Shown here: one piece after another, positions 21,125 to 33,590 of the stretch
Position numbering within the stretch: the first letter of the stretch is position 1
Layout: each line of letters opens with the position of its first letter
Origin: Branchipolynoe longqiensis
Taxonomy: Eukaryota > Annelida > Polychaeta > Phyllodocida > Polynoidae
Reading direction: 5' to 3'
Assembly: GCA_030323885.1 (NCBI GenBank)
Contig: CM059197.1
Coordinates: 30,213,178-30,277,177 of the forward strand
DNA length: 64,000 bases
Made by a program: the position numbers and the translations under genes
The notes under the pieces: generated by a model
What the model was told of the DNA's origin: nothing
Seen by the model: the letters and a program-made list of their open reading frames with translations, nothing else
The model's database searches: none

Positions 21125-22950
21125 TAGGTACCGGCAGCACCATGAAAAAGTGCAGGAATGGTGATTTTTTCATCAATATTCACATGCTTATAACTATTTC
21201 TGTATGTATTTGATCTTGATGAAATTGCATAACCTAGAAGATCTTCAAACATATGTTCTCTCCAATGTTGTTGTTGGATTGAGTATATTATAAGTTTGTA
21301 TTTAAGTAAAATCCATTTGCATGATGAGTGTATTTAGTGAATATTCCTTCATTACTGGTGTCAATGAAAACGACTCTGAAAATGGGCTCGCGCTTCCTTG
21401 CACTACATCATATAAAGTCATGGACAGTACCAGAAGAAGCGTAATTACCTCAGCTTTCTATCCATATATAGTTTGCCATAGGTCAAAAAGGTCAATCAGG
21501 TCAAATTCTGCAATTTAAATTATTTTTACAGTTTAAAACCCATTTACTGAATTAAAGAATATTTAAATCCGAAGAACATTTGGTATGGATAGATAGACAA
21601 TTTGATTCCTTTTCCAATGATACCAATCTTAGTATAGTGCAAGGAGCCGCAGATAGAATATTGACACCAACTTTGCTGACCCCACTAGTTTCACAATGGT
21701 AATACCCATGTAGAAACATGTATATGACATTGATGTGTATTGATAGATATTAGAGTATATATAATCTAATATTGGGCCAAATTTGGGGAGGATCCAACCA
21801 TTGCTCTAGGCACAGTGAATATTTAAAGATTTACTTAAATCAATATTTTGATTTCAGACACGTTTAATTTGTATTTGCAATCAAAATGCAGCTTTTGATA
21901 TTTTGGGCAAATTATTGGTATAGCCGATATGTGTTAGTTCCCTAAGCTATGTGTGCAAAATCTGAAGAAGATCCAACTATTACATGAGCCACAGTGTTCA
22001 AAGCTTGATGAACAAACTTTTATTCTTTTATTTTGTACACTTTTCTATTGTATCTGCAATCAAAATGCACTTTTTTGTATTTCTAGAGAGAATATTAATA
22101 CGATAATGTGTATTAGCTCCAGATGATGTGCACTGTCAATTTATAGGAAGTTTAACCAATTGGTTAAGCTACATTGAGCATTTAAATATCCATCAAATTG
22201 ATATATCTGGTTTTCTGACAATTTGTCTTTATATGTTCAATCAAAATTCAATATTTTCCATATTTTTGGATATAATATTGATATAATAATATCGATTAGT
22301 CTTAGAGAATGGTTATTGTAATACTGTGCCAAATATGAGGAAGATTCAAAAGATTGTTTTGCTGCAATGAACTTTCAAACATTGAAATGTTGAAAATAAT
22401 TCACTTACAGATGCTGTTTACATGCAAACAATTACACTTTTTGACATTTTAGGATGCAAATATATTTTGATTCTCTGCCGATAGAGCTCTGAAAAAATAA
22501 TAGGATGTTACACTGTTATGAATAGGTGAACTATTTATCATTTATCCAGTCTCGTTGCAGTTTTCCAAGAAAATACCATGCTTTGAAAATGGCCATTTGG
22601 CCAAATCAGAATGATTTTCTTTGTTATGAATTTCACTTTTTGACATTGTCTTATTAAGAATCTGCTTGACTAATTGATTTAGCAAAATTCCTTTATATAT
22701 GTAGAATGGAAATTGTTTAGCAGAACTCCCCTCACATCCTTCCATTCTTTATTATATTTGGTCAAAGTTCCACTTTTAATTCAAAATTAATACATTTTTA
22801 TATATTTAATCTGACACAATTATTATCTCAAGAATAATAATATACATAGCCTAACTGCTTTTGGATTTGGGCTTGTAATTTCAGCGTCTACAGGTAGGAA
22901 TAAAAATATTGCACCCTATGCATATTTTGTAATTTCGCTCCCTGTACCTA
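21125..22950. mobile_element. Element J: 1.8 kb inverted-repeat element with internal 180-bp repeats
   Basis: AT-rich block inside a simple-repeat array. Ends taggtaccggcagc and, inverted, taggtacagggagc match at 12 of 14. ataccag (21118-21124) and atatcag (22951-22957) flank it as a probable 7 bp duplication. From about 21600 to 22450 a diverged tandem unit of about 180 bp carries gcaatcaaaatgcactttt. The longest frames are 60-67 codons with no recognisable domain. Confidence 0.6.
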
Positions 22951-22957
22951 ATATCAG

Positions 22958-23760
22958 CCACAAACTCCTACCCACACGTACACACACACACACACAACCA
23001 TCCACACTCTTACCCACATGTAAACCTCATACCAGACATAACCACCATACCAGCTACACACTCTTACCCACATGTACACCTCATACCAGACATACACACC
23101 ACACCAGCCACAAACTCCTACCCACACGTACACACACAATCATTCACACACTCTTAACCACATGTACACCTCACACCATCCACACTCCTATCAATACACA
23201 CACACCACATTACCTACACACTCCTACCTACACACTCCTACCCACACACCCGTAACCACACACTCATACCCACACACTCCTACCCACACACTCCTACCCA
23301 CACACACACACCACACTACCCACACACTCCTACCGACACACTCCTACGCACACACCCCTAACCACACACTCCTACCTACACACTCCTACCCACACACCCG
23401 TAACCACACTCATACCCACACACTCCTACCCACACACACACACCACACTACCCACACACTCCTACCTACACAGCCCTAACCACACACTCCTACCTACACA
23501 CTCCTACCTACACACTCCTACCTACACACTCCTACCCACACACCCGTAACCACACACTCATACCCACACACTCCTACCCACACACTCCTACCCACACACA
23601 CAGACCACACTACCCACACACTCCTACCTACACACTCCTACCCACACACTCCTACCCACACACTCCTACCCACACACTCCTACCCACACATACACACCAC
23701 ATCAGCCACCCACTCCTACACTCATGCACCCACACTACACTACCCACACACTGACATGAC
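22958..23760 (+). repeat. CACACTCCTACC-type minisatellite, right part
   Basis: Long array of cacacactcctaccca with higher-order blocks. The 135-codon His/Thr-rich frame is an artefact. Confidence 0.93.
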
Positions 23761-23766
23761 ATCATT

Positions 23767-23815
23767 TTATAAGTCATTGGTTTGACTTAGTTGGGATTCG
23801 AACTCCCGACCATTA
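23767..23815 (-). mobile_element. SINE-1, head fragment
   Basis: aagtcattggtttgactt and gggattcgaactcccgacc are the inverted linker and B-box region only. Confidence 0.65.
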
Positions 23816-24099
23816 CACCTACACACAACACCAGCCATACACTGCACCTACACACAACACCAGCCATACACTGCACCTGCACACTCCTACTCCTACCTCA
23901 ACGCACGACATGCCATCATACGTACATACGTCATAAACACACCACAAACACTGTGCCAAACGCCACGTATGCCCTTCCACAACTCCCCACTAAAATAAAT
24001 GCCAAAGAAATAATAAACAGATTTGTCATGACTGGATGAAATAGTTGATCTGCGAAAACATTTATAAACCAACAAACTATTCATAGATACAAAAAAAAA

Positions 24100-24270
24100 A
24101 GAGTAAATGAAATAAATGAAATGAATGAAATAAATGAAATGAATGAATGAAATGAATGAAATGAATGAAATGAATGAAATGAATGAAATGAATGAAATAA
24201 ATCAAATAAATCAAATAAAATAAAGAAATGAAATAAAATAAAGAAATAAAATTAATTAAAGAAATAAAGA
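24100..24270 (+). repeat. (GAAAT/GAATG)n microsatellite
   Basis: Runs of aaatgaatg and aaataaag words. Confidence 0.9.
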
Positions 24271-24329
24271 AATACAAACTGAAAATACAAGCTGTAGAGG
24301 TGGCGGGAATAGAGCTAATTAAACATTCT

Positions 24330-24420
24330 GCCCTGCCACGGCAGCGCCCCGCCCCGCCCCCCGCCCCGCCCCCTCCCCGCCCCGCCCCGTCCCGCCCCGC
24401 CCCCGGGCCCGACAGGTCCG
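24330..24420 (+). repeat. CCCCG-rich tract
   Basis: gccccgccccccgcccc-type repeats start a GC-rich stretch to about 24560. No gene signal. Confidence 0.8.
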
Positions 24421-24954
24421 CCCCGCTTCAACATGCCCAGCCCGACCTCCCTGTCGCCTCGTTTAGCCCCGACGTCCACTCAGCAAACTAGTCAATTTGT
24501 CAGGGACCCACCAAAAGGGCCCAGCTATACCCCGCAGACCTCCCCGAACCAGACGCGCGGGACGGCGGGGTACTACTGGGGCGGTCTGGTCTACCAGCCT
24601 CGCTCTGACTCACAAATACATTTTTTTAAACCATCAACAAAGCCACTGCGACATCTTGCAATTTAGGATTAAATGCTGAATCACAGAAAACATTATTTAA
24701 AAAAATTAAATTAATATGCTGATATTTAAAAAATATTTGTTTGTATAGTAATATCAATATATACTGATTTACACGTCTTATCAGTTTGTTCAAATGCTTT
24801 AACAACATTGGGAATTTTCCTGTTGGGTTCCCCTCGGGGTTCGTTGCTGGTTTACTTTTTCCCACATGTGAACATAATTGCAAGGCTATACCCTGGGAAT
24901 TACTACCTTTCGTGGTTGGTAGTGGGAACAACAGTAAGTCTGTTCTGGGCAGTG

Positions 24955-24957
<3 letters not shown>
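24421..24957. other. No feature recognised
   Basis: CpG-rich at first, then AT-rich. No repeat shared elsewhere in the window was seen. Confidence 0.4.
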
Positions 24958-25034
<77 letters not shown>

Positions 25035-25330
25035 TGTGTGAGTGTGTGAGTGTGTGTGTGTCTGTGTGAGTGTGTGTCTGTGTGAGTGTGTGTGTGTCTG
25101 TGTGTGTCTGTGTGTGTCTGTGGTGTGTGTGTGTGTGTGTGAGTATGTGTGTGAGTGTGTGTGTCTGTGTGAGTGTGTGTGTGTCTGTGTGAGTGTGTGT
25201 GTGTCTGTGTGAGTGTGTGTCTGTGTGAGTAGGTGTGTGAGTGTGTGTGAGTGTGTGTGAGTGTGTGTGTGTATGTGTGTGTGATTGTCTGTATGTCTGT
25301 ATGTGTGAGTATATGTGTGAGACGGTCAAT
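24958..25330 (+). repeat. (TG)n microsatellite with CTGTGTGAG variants
   Basis: About 75 bp pure TG, then tgtgtgagtgtgtgtctg blocks. The 164-250 codon His/Thr minus-strand frames are artefacts. Confidence 0.96.
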
Positions 25331-26275
25331 GTGTGAGTGTGAGGAGGTATGGGTGAGCGAGTGTGTTTGTATGTACACATGTGTGAGTTTGGTAGTATGT
25401 GTATATTAGTTTGTGAATGTGTGTATGAGTGTGATGGTATGAGGGCATGTGTGCATGCATGTATGAGTGTGTGGGTAGGAGTGGTTTGTGTACATGTGTG
25501 TGTTTATGAATGTGTGCATGTATGAGTGTGAGGATATGTGTGAGGATGTATGAGTGTGACGGTATGTGGATGTGCGTGTGAATGTGTCTGTGTGCATGAG
25601 TGTGAGGGTATGCATGCATGTATGTGTGAGGGTGTATGAGTGTGACTTTATGTGCCTGTGCTTGTGAATGTGTCTGTGCATGAGTGGGAAGGTATGTGTG
25701 CATATAGGTGTGAGGGTGTATGAGTGTGAATGTATGTGTATGTGCTTGTGAAGGTGTATGTGCATGAGTGTGTGGGTATGTGTGAATGTATGTGTGAGGG
25801 TGTATGAGTGGGAAGGTATGTGGATGTGCGTGTGAATGTGTATGTGCATGAGTGTGACGGTATGTGTGCATGTATGTGTGAGGGTGTATGAGTGTGAAGG
25901 TATGTGTATGTGCTTGTGAATGTGCCTGTGCATGACTGTGAGGGTATGTGTGTGTATGTGTGAGGGTGTATGAGAGTAGGTATGAGTAGAGGTGAGGGTA
26001 TGTGCATGAGTGTGAGGGCATGTGTGTGTGTATGTGTGTATGTGTGTATGTATGTATGTATGTATGTATGTATGTATGTATGTATGTATGTATGTATGTA
26101 TGTATGTATGTATGTATGTATGCATATATGCATGTATGTATGTATGTGTATGCGTGTATATGTGTGAGGGTATGTGAGGGTATGTGAATGTGAATGTGTC
26201 TGTGCATGAGTGTGAGGGCATGTGTGTGTGTGTGTGCATGAGTGTGAGGGCATGTGTATGTGTGTGGCAGAGAGG
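25331..26275 (+). repeat. TGTGAGGGTATGTG minisatellite
   Basis: Variable blocks such as gtgtgagggtgtatgagtg and gtatgtgtatgtgcttgtg, with a pure (GTAT)n run at about 26036-26120. Minus-strand frames of 201-327 codons owe their length to the repeat. Confidence 0.94.
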
Positions 26276-26529
26276 GAATGAACTGTTCCACAACGCTGCA
26301 GGCATGTTGACGATGAGCTGCCCTACTGTAGTGGTAGCACCTCCACCCAACAATGACCCGTCTGTTAAGAACTCTCCCAAAGCATGCACAAGGATTTCAA
26401 TAAACCTTTTTTATATATGAGAGGACATATGACCCCATTCAAGCTCGGTCTACTTGCACAGGCAGGGGAGGGGGAGGGATGACAAATAAATGAATAATAA
26501 ATACATAAACAAAACAAAAGTGTGTTTGT

Positions 26530-26575
26530 TTTTTTTTAAATAAAAGAGAGAAAGAAAGAGGACGGAAGGAAGGAA

Positions 26576-26607
<32 letters not shown>

Positions 26608-26680
26608 CAAAGAAACAAAGAAACAAAGAAAGAAACAAAGAAACAAAGAAAGAAAGAAACAAAGAAAGAAAGAAAGAGTT
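26530..26680 (+). repeat. (AAAG/AAAC)n microsatellite
   Basis: gaaagaaagaaagaaac words follow an A-rich stretch. Confidence 0.92.
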
Positions 26681-26759
26681 GAACCTAAAGAGTGCAATTC
26701 CAATACCTAATGGAAAAGGACTCGAACATATCAGCTACATGACCTGGATAGCTGTAATA

Positions 26760-27308
26760 AGCCGTGTTTACACGGGCGAGTTAATTCGCGTCATATAAAT
26801 CGCCTTGCCTAGTTCGCCTCACATTCGCCGTGTAAACGCGCCACTGAAGTGTATTAGGGCTGATTCGATTCATATGATGCGCTTTTTGTAGATCGCCTCG
26901 CGAGGTGGTTTATATGAAGCGATTCCGCTGGTTCCCGGGCGGGGATAGTGCTTGCCGGCTACATGCGCAGCTGTAACTATCGCTGGTGCCCGGCAGTGTT
27001 AGGGACCGATTAGGCCGAAATCTATTGAATGCGATCATATTTAACAGAATTACATACTCAAATAATGAAATTTAATTAAATTAACCCTAAATTAAAAGCG
27101 ATATTAACGTAGCAGCTGCATCGGCGTCGAATCGGCGAGTGTAAACTAAACAAATATAGCAGTGCTTGCCGGCTACAGGCGGAACTAAGGCTGCTGGTTC
27201 CCGGCGCCGAAACACTTTCAAACTCGCTTCGTGTAAACGCGCCGCTACTTCGCTTCATATGAATCGCTTTGTCTAATTCGCTTCACAATTGCCCGTGTAA
27301 ACACGGCT
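26760..27308. mobile_element. MITE-E1, perfect 18 bp inverted repeats
   Basis: Ends agccgtgtttacacgggc are perfect inverted copies. The interior repeats short words around aatcgcttcatatgaatcgc, typical of sub-terminal binding-site repeats. It also holds two cttgccggctaca blocks. No coding capacity; target duplication unclear. Confidence 0.85.
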
Positions 27309-27477
27309 CTACTGTCACTTATCAGTTGCATAAATAAAAAAGTAAAAAATTGATAACGTGATTCAATTAAAAGTGTATCAAGAGACATGGTTCAAAGGAT
27401 GGCTAATTGGGCAGCTCGTAGGCTCGATCACCATCCAAATGAAACCAAAGACTTACAAAACTGGTACATGTCGCTTA

Positions 27478-28080
27478 TGGCCTTGTCACACAACGACGTA
27501 ACGCGCCAGCGTAGGGACAACGTGAAAATAAATTTTACGCGTCGATATTCTCGGCGTAATATGCAAATATGGGGCCAAGTTGGACGTCAATGCCACGTAG
27601 TTGACGTGAGCGTAACGCCGGTATAGCGTAGTGATAACGTGGTTCAACGAGTGAGGACAAAGGAATTATTAATTGTGTCAACATGAGGCTAGCGAAACTC
27701 CAGCGCACATGATGCCAGCCTAGCGTAACATTAGCGGTGGCTTAGCGGCGGACTGGCGTGATCACGCCTGCCCTAACATTGCCACATCCGACAAGACCGT
27801 TTTTCCCGGCGTGAGTCGACGTCGATCCAAGAGACTAGCATCGGGCTCACGTGAGTCAAGCGTATACTGGAAGGCAACACGTTCACACCACATTCGCAAC
27901 ATGCTTGACAACATTCGAAGGACGTCACAGACGTTACACACACGTTAGATCTTCGTCGATGACGTCAGGACACGTTTGCGAAACATCTGAGCTACATTAG
28001 GCACACGTCACAGACACGTTTGGCCTACATTGCGATACGTTAACCGCACGTTGTCTTAGCGCGAGCCGCACGTTCCTCCC
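27478..28080. mobile_element. MITE-E2, right end missing
   Basis: Begins tggccttgtcacacaacgac with the GTCACAC end word. The interior is full of CGTNACG and acgtt words. It joins repeat G at about 28081 with no right terminus. Frames across it are unsupported. Confidence 0.6.
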
Positions 28081-28285
28081 GGAATTCAAGGTTATTTCAA
28101 GGCTGCTTTTTATCAGATGGGGGCAGTTTAATGTTATTCAAGGATGTTCAAGACTAATTACCCAAAATATGCTAAATTCGAGGATTTTCAAGGCCTTGAA
28201 ATGGGGGAAATGAAGTTCAAGACTTTTCAAGACTTTCCAGGCGCAATATGGACCCTCAAATTGTATGGTAGGAATGTTGACAACC
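28081..28285 (+). repeat. Dispersed repeat G
   Basis: Second copy of the TTCAAGG-rich repeat, with ggggcagtttaatg and ccttgaaatgggggaaatg in common with 19310-19540. Confidence 0.7.
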
Positions 28286-28345
28286 CTGGATAAGGATCCT
28301 TACAAGCCAGAGCAGACAGTTTTACTCCGGAGAATTGATCGAATA

Positions 28346-28521
28346 CAGTAAAACCTCTCTAACCGACCACCTCCACAGATTGACCACTCTCCTATATCGA
28401 TAGTTTTATTTAGGTACCAACAATACCATTGCAAGGATATTCTAACTCCCTAAACCAACCACCTCCCTAAATGGACTACTTAAAGTCGGTCCAAAGTCGG
28501 TCGATTTAGAGAGGTTTACTG
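28346..28521. mobile_element. MITE-D, copy 1 (pogo-like)
   Basis: About 176 bp. cagtaaaacctctctaaccg at the left is mirrored by gatttagagaggtttactg at the right, flanked by TA on both sides as for Tc1/mariner/pogo insertions. The interior includes gaccacctccacaga and tatatcgat. Copies occur at 42329, 50227 and 55399. Confidence 0.9.
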
Positions 28522-28645
28522 TAATTCTCAGTTCCAAGCCCCCCTCCCACAAGATGTCAGACCATTTATAGCGCCGGCTCAGATTATATTAGTGTTTTAT
28601 GTCCTTATGCAGAGGACGCTGGGCTCAAGTGGACCGTGACGGATT

Positions 28646-29796
28646 GGCTGGATCCCGTGCAGGATCTCAGCGAGCATCTGGATCATCCGCTAGCGCCTGT
28701 CTCAACTGCACCTTCTGGACGACCAGTTTATCTAGGTGAGGACCATCCTCCTGTGTGTTTGTTGGGGTTTTACATCTTAGCAACATCTAAGGCTGGATCT
28801 GCAGTTGGATCCTGTGCGGGTTCTCAGCGAGCATCTGGAACCATCTGCTAGTGCCTGTCTCAACTGCACCTTCTGGATGACCAGTTTATCTAGGTGAGGA
28901 CCCTCCTCCTGTTTGTTGGGGTTTTACATCTTAGCAACATCTAAGGTTGAACCTGCAGTTGGATTCCAAGTCGGATCTCAGCGAGCATCTGGATCATCCA
29001 CTCGCGCCTGTCTCAACTGCACCTTCTGGACGACCAGTTTATCTAGGTGAGGACCGTCCTCCTGTTTGTTTGTTGGGGTTTTACATCTTAGCAACATCTA
29101 AGGCTGAACCTGCAGTTGGATCCCGTGCAGGATCTCAGTGAGCATCTGGATCATCCACTAGGACCGTCCTCCTGTTTGTTGGGGCTTTACATCTTAGCAA
29201 CACCTAAGGGTGGATCTGAATTTGGATCCTGTGTAGGATCTCAGCAAGCATCTGGATCATCTGCGAGTGCCTGTCTCAACTGCACCTTCTGGACGACCAG
29301 TTTATCTAGGTGAGGGAGGGTCCTCCTCCTGTTTGTTTGTTGGGGTTTTACATCTTAGTAACATATGCAGCTGGATTCTTCTTTTTTTTCACTTGAAGAT
29401 TTATACTGCCTATCATGGATAAGTCTGAATAGACTTGTTTTCACCATTAGACAGTTTGTCGATAGAAAGCCTGAGTCTACACTTTTACCGACCCAAGGGA
29501 TTTTTAACCTCCCACACCACATAGACATGGTATGAGAGCAATCGGCCTTTGATGTCGCTGTAAGTTATACACAGTGGTGGAAATACAAATTGGCAGAGGT
29601 GGGGGTATGGGGAATCGAAACACTGACCTTCAGATTAGGAGTCCGACCTAGAAAAAAGTCAGACACTCTAACCACTCCGCCACAGAGAACACCACGGGGA
29701 TGTTGTATCTCGGCGAGGATCTGGATCATCCGGTAGTGCCTGTCTCAACTGCACCTTTTGGACCACTTTATCTAGGTGAGGGATGGCCCTCCTCCT
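28646..29796 (+). repeat. Tandem array of about 150 bp units containing a SINE-1 tail piece
   Basis: Five to six units. Each has ctcagcgagcatctggatca, cctgtctcaactgcacctt and ccagtttatctaggtgagga, followed by tttgttggggttttacatct and tagcaacatctaagg, the inverted SINE-1 3' end. SINE-2 (29378) splits the array. Small frames of 64-71 codons repeat the same peptide and are artefacts. Confidence 0.85.
29378..29693 (-). mobile_element. SINE-2, full length
   Basis: Head at the right end (agagaacacc on plus), body, and the 3' tail gaagatttatactgcctatc after a T-rich run. It interrupts the array described at 28646. Confidence 0.87.
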
Positions 29797-29990
29797 GTTT
29801 GTTTGATGGGGTTTTACATGCTAGCAGCATCTCAGGTCATATCAGGACGGGTACCGACTTGTGACAGTTCGCACTTATGGCGACTTTATAGTGCTGACCC
29901 ACCGGGAGACCAGGTTGCGAAACCGTGGCTTGATATCCCACTCAGTCACATTATCCTATTACTGAGATAACCAGCTCTCTTTCTATCCTA
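29797..29990 (-). mobile_element. SINE-1, 3' two thirds
   Basis: Tail gatggggttttacatgctag to mid-body tcctagta. The head is absent. It sits at the end of the array that repeats the same tail and may be the source of that captured tail. Confidence 0.8.
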
Positions 29991-30173
29991 GTATCCGATG
30001 AAGATGGTTGTAGAAGTGGATTCTGTGATATGATAGGAGGGGGTGCATGGTGCATGGTGCATGGTGCATTGTGAAAGGCACAGCTTCAATTCGTGATTGC
30101 AAAGAAATGAAACCTAGCGGTGTCCCCAATTCCGTATTTGTTGTCAATTATATAGCAGAATATATAGCAGAAT

Positions 30174-30232
30174 TCCATCCTGAGAAGCCCTTAGATGTTT
30201 GCTAGGACGTAAAAAAACAACAACAAACAAAC
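30174..30232 (+). mobile_element. SINE-1, very short 5'-truncated insertion
   Basis: Only the last 59 bp of SINE-1 (ccttagatgtttgctaggac to aacaacaaacaaac). tatagcagaat flanks it at 30163-30173 and 30233-30243, so it is a genuine truncated retrotransposition. Confidence 0.85.
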
Positions 30233-30465
30233 TATAGCAGAATAACTTACCTTTTTTGAGTTTTTAAATGTTTCTTTAATTTTTGTTTGTTGTGTTAGAG
30301 TATCATGACCATAAGTGGAGAGTTGCCTCAGTGGCATGAGACGGTTAATCCCGCCTGCCCCACCCCTGCCCCCACCCCCCACACAGAGAGGTGGCCGGCA
30401 GCTCCAAGCACGCACCCCTGCGTGCACAGCATTGTTAACATGGCGATTTAGTAACAAGGCTAATG

Positions 30466-31135
30466 TTCGGCCCTGCTACACTGTGCGGTGTGCAGCGGTA
30501 GTTCGGGCTGTCTCGAGGTCAGTGGACAATCTCCACCTCCGTCGGGCCCTGCTACACACTGTGGTGTGCAGCTGTAGTTAGGGCTGCCTAGAGGTCAGTG
30601 GACAATCTCCACCTCCGTCTCAGGGTCAGTGGACAATCTCCACCTGCGGTCGGGCCCTGCTACACTGTGTGATGTGCAGCAGTAGTTAGGGCTGTCTCAG
30701 GGTCAGTGAACAATCTCCACCTCCAGTCGAGCCCTGCTAGACTCTGTGGTGTGCAGCAGTAGTTAGGGCTGTCTCAGGGTCAGTGAACAATCTCCACCTC
30801 CAGTCGGGCCCTGCTACACTGTGCGGTGTGCAGCAGTAGTTAGGGCTGTCTCAGGGTCAGTGAACAATCTCCACCTCCGGTCGGGCCCTGCTACACTGTG
30901 CGGTGTGCAGCAGTAGTTAGGGCTGTCTCAGGGTCAGTGAACAATCTCCACCTCTGGTCGGGCCCTGCTACACTGTGCAGTGTGCAGCAGTAGTTAGGGC
31001 TGTCTCAGGGTCAGTGAACAATCTCCACCTCCGGTCGGGCCCTGTTACACTGTGCGGTGTGCAGCAGTAGTTAGGGCTGTCTCAGAGTCAATGAACAATC
31101 TCCACCTCCGGTCGAGCCCTGCTGCACTCTGCAGT
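30466..31135 (+). repeat. 76-77 bp tandem repeat, about 8-9 units
   Basis: Unit landmarks: gggccctgctacactgtg, gcagcagtagttagggctg, gtcagtgaacaatctccacc. Early units are irregular and later ones uniform. Confidence 0.93.
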
Positions 31136-31139
31136 GTGA

Positions 31140-31247
31140 GTTAGCCATAAAAAATAATAGTCACTTCAAACTAAAGAACAGTAAATAATAACAGTCAATT
31201 TAATATAAATGACAGAAACTCAAAACCACCGCACTATGCAACTTTAA
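31140..31247 (+). mobile_element. MITE-A, 3' fragment
   Basis: ttagccataaaaaataatag to gcactatgcaactttaa keeps only the right 108 bp. Confidence 0.72.
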
Positions 31248-31660
31248 ATAGCTGCCACCACATCAGCACCTTGCTCAGCCTACTGCCCTGTCCGCCCCTC
31301 TCCCCACTCCCCGCTCCCCACAAGGACATTGTCCGGTGTTAATCAGGGTAACGGACCCACATCGTCGTATTTCCACATGGGCAGGACGATGAAGGCACAT
31401 TGTACTAACACTGTAACAGTAACAACGTTCTACAAGCTGTACCAGTCTTCCAAAATACCGAAGCTGGGACTCAGCAGGCCACTTACTAACATATCAGGTT
31501 CCTGGTCAGGCCAAGGTGCCAATGAGGCACACTGCATCAATCCAATGTGGGTGGCGGGTTACTATGGTTACTAATTAGGTCATGGTATGGGTTACCAGAG
31601 TCCACATTCTGAAGGCTGGGTTTCAGTGGGTGGTGTCGTGAACACACACACCAGAAGAGC
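31248..31660. other. No feature recognised
   Basis: Unique-looking sequence with 77-81 codon frames and no recognisable domain. Confidence 0.4.
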
Positions 31661-31661
31661 T

Positions 31662-32330
31662 ATTTTATCTAATGTAGATATTTGCTGCGACAATTTCACC
31701 ACAGTCTACATGAGAAACGCACATACGGATAGACCCGAAACTCTACAAAGTTTGGTCATCAGGAACGATAACAAGTACTCGTGGGCTCAAAGTGAACAGA
31801 AAGTGTCGAGCCTATTGTGAAGGGTTGGGCTGAGAGGCAAAGGCGTCTCATTTCCGGTAGTATGCACGCACCAAGTCACAGCTTCAGTCCCTTCTCAGGA
31901 ACCAATGGACTTGAACTTGGAATATTTGTATTTATAGACCACAATGGTGAATGTATTGCTGAGCGTTAACTGAGTACAGCATTTTATCTAATGTAGATAT
32001 TTGCTGTGACAATTTCACCAGTCTAGATGAGAAACGCACATACGGATAGAACCGAAACTCTACAAAGTTTGGCCATCAGGAGCCATGACATGTACTCGTG
32101 GGCTCAAAGTGAACAGAAAGTGTCGGGCCTATTGTGAAGGGTTGGGCTGAGAGGCAAAGGTGTCTCATTTCCGGAAGTATGCACACACCAAGTCACAGCT
32201 TCAGTCCCTTCTCAGGAACCAATGGACTTGAACTTGGAATATTTGTATTTATAGATCACAATGGTGAATGTATTGCCGAGCGTTAACTGAGTACAGCATT
32301 TTATCTAATGTAGATAACTGCGTTAACTGA
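31662..32330 (+). repeat. Tandem duplication, 318 bp unit
   Basis: attttatctaatgtagata starts units at 31662, 31981 and 32298 (the third is cut short). Two full units are nearly identical, so the duplication is recent. Confidence 0.92.
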
Positions 32331-32417
32331 ATCCAGCATACCGGACTTGCTGAGATTCCATAGTGCTCGCCCATTTACGAGACATACGCCACATGTTGTG
32401 CTAGCTTTACTTATTAT

Positions 32418-32733
32418 TTGGTTTTGTTGTTTGTTTGGGGTTTTACATGTTGGCAACATCTAAGGTCATATCAGGACGGGTAGCAACTTTTGACAGTGTG
32501 CACTCATGGTAACTTTATAGTCTGCCCCACTGGGAGACCAGGCCACCAGCACCATGACCCAATTCCCCATGCATGTTCTCCATTGAGCTAACCAGTCATT
32601 GGCCTATTCTAGCAATGTCAAGTGCCAGGCTAAGTATCGACAAGTATCAATTTTGCAAGTCAGGGGTTTGACTCGGCCGGGATTCAAACTTTCGACCTTC
32701 ACCACTCTTACCCATTTGGCCACCACGTTTGGT
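32418..32733 (-). mobile_element. SINE-1, full length
   Basis: Tail tttggggttttacatgttgg at left, and a head with ggccaccacgtttgg at right. Moderately diverged. Confidence 0.86.
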
Positions 32734-32848
32734 AGGTTATAATACATTCTGTGTGGGTATAGCACGGATCGTGCCCAGCACTGGTGATAACCAACTCCTT
32801 TGTGAGTTGAAAAGCAATTGTATTTAATTTTTTTAATGTCTATAATGA

Positions 32849-32850
32849 TG

Positions 32851-32904
<54 letters not shown>

Positions 32905-32905
32905 G
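32849..32905 (+). repeat. (ATA)n microsatellite
   Basis: Pure AAT/ATA triplets after atgatgata. Confidence 0.95.
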
Positions 32906-32939
32906 CAACAACGGCTGGAACAGCTTAAATATAAATGTA

Positions 32940-33240
32940 AGTGAGTGATCGGGTGAGTTGTTTAGTGAGTAGTTGAGTCAGTGGTTGAGTAAGTGGTTAG
33001 GTGAGTGAGTGAACGAGTAACTGAATGAGTGAACGAGTGACTGGTTGAGTGAGTGGTTGGGTACTTGAGTGGTTGAGTGGTTGAGTGAGTGGTTGAGTGA
33101 GTGAGTGGTTGAGTGAGTGAGTGAGTGAGTGAGTGAGTGAGTGAGTGAGTGAGTGAGTGAGTGAGTGAGTGAGTGAGTGAGTGAGTGAGTGAGTGAGTGA
33201 GTGAGTGAGTGAGTGAGTGAGTGAGTGAGTGAGTGAGTGA
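32940..33240 (+). repeat. (GTGA)n microsatellite
   Basis: More than 120 bp of pure GAGT tetranucleotide preceded by degenerate gagtggttgagt. All minus-strand LTHS-type frames are artefacts. Confidence 0.96.
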
Positions 33241-33590
33241 GACTTGAAGCCATGAGGGTGACAAAGGTCATGTTCATGGTGAGACCTCAGAAGGAGAGAA
33301 GCTGTCTTTGAGGGATGTTTCGGACATGGAATCTCCCTCACTCTACTGACGTGAGCTTTCGTGACCAGGAGAAAGACACTTCCCCAAACGACAGTAGTTC
33401 TGAGACCTTCCCTGCGGTGGGGCGTGTTCATTTCCTCCTGGTGGAAACAGTCCATGAGCTGCAAGAAAATGTTTGTCTGTGTCGGTGTGTGCCTGTGTGG
33501 GTGTTTCAGAGTGTGTGTGAATGTGTGGGAATGTGAGTATGTGTGCCTCTGTGTCTGCTAATGTATGCATGTGTGTTCCTTTGTGTGTGC

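Noticed and set aside
22958..23760. CRISPR-like regular repeats
   Set aside because: Repeats are contiguous low-complexity minisatellites without spacers, in an animal genome.
24626..25378. 250-codon minus-strand frame
   Set aside because: Mostly (TG)n read as Thr/His; the remaining unique part has no family signature.
25326..26389. Minus-strand frames of 201-327 codons rich in His/Thr
   Set aside because: They read straight through GT-rich minisatellite and microsatellite. The only non-repetitive part is a segment of about 40 codons near 26270-26389 with no recognisable domain or splice context.
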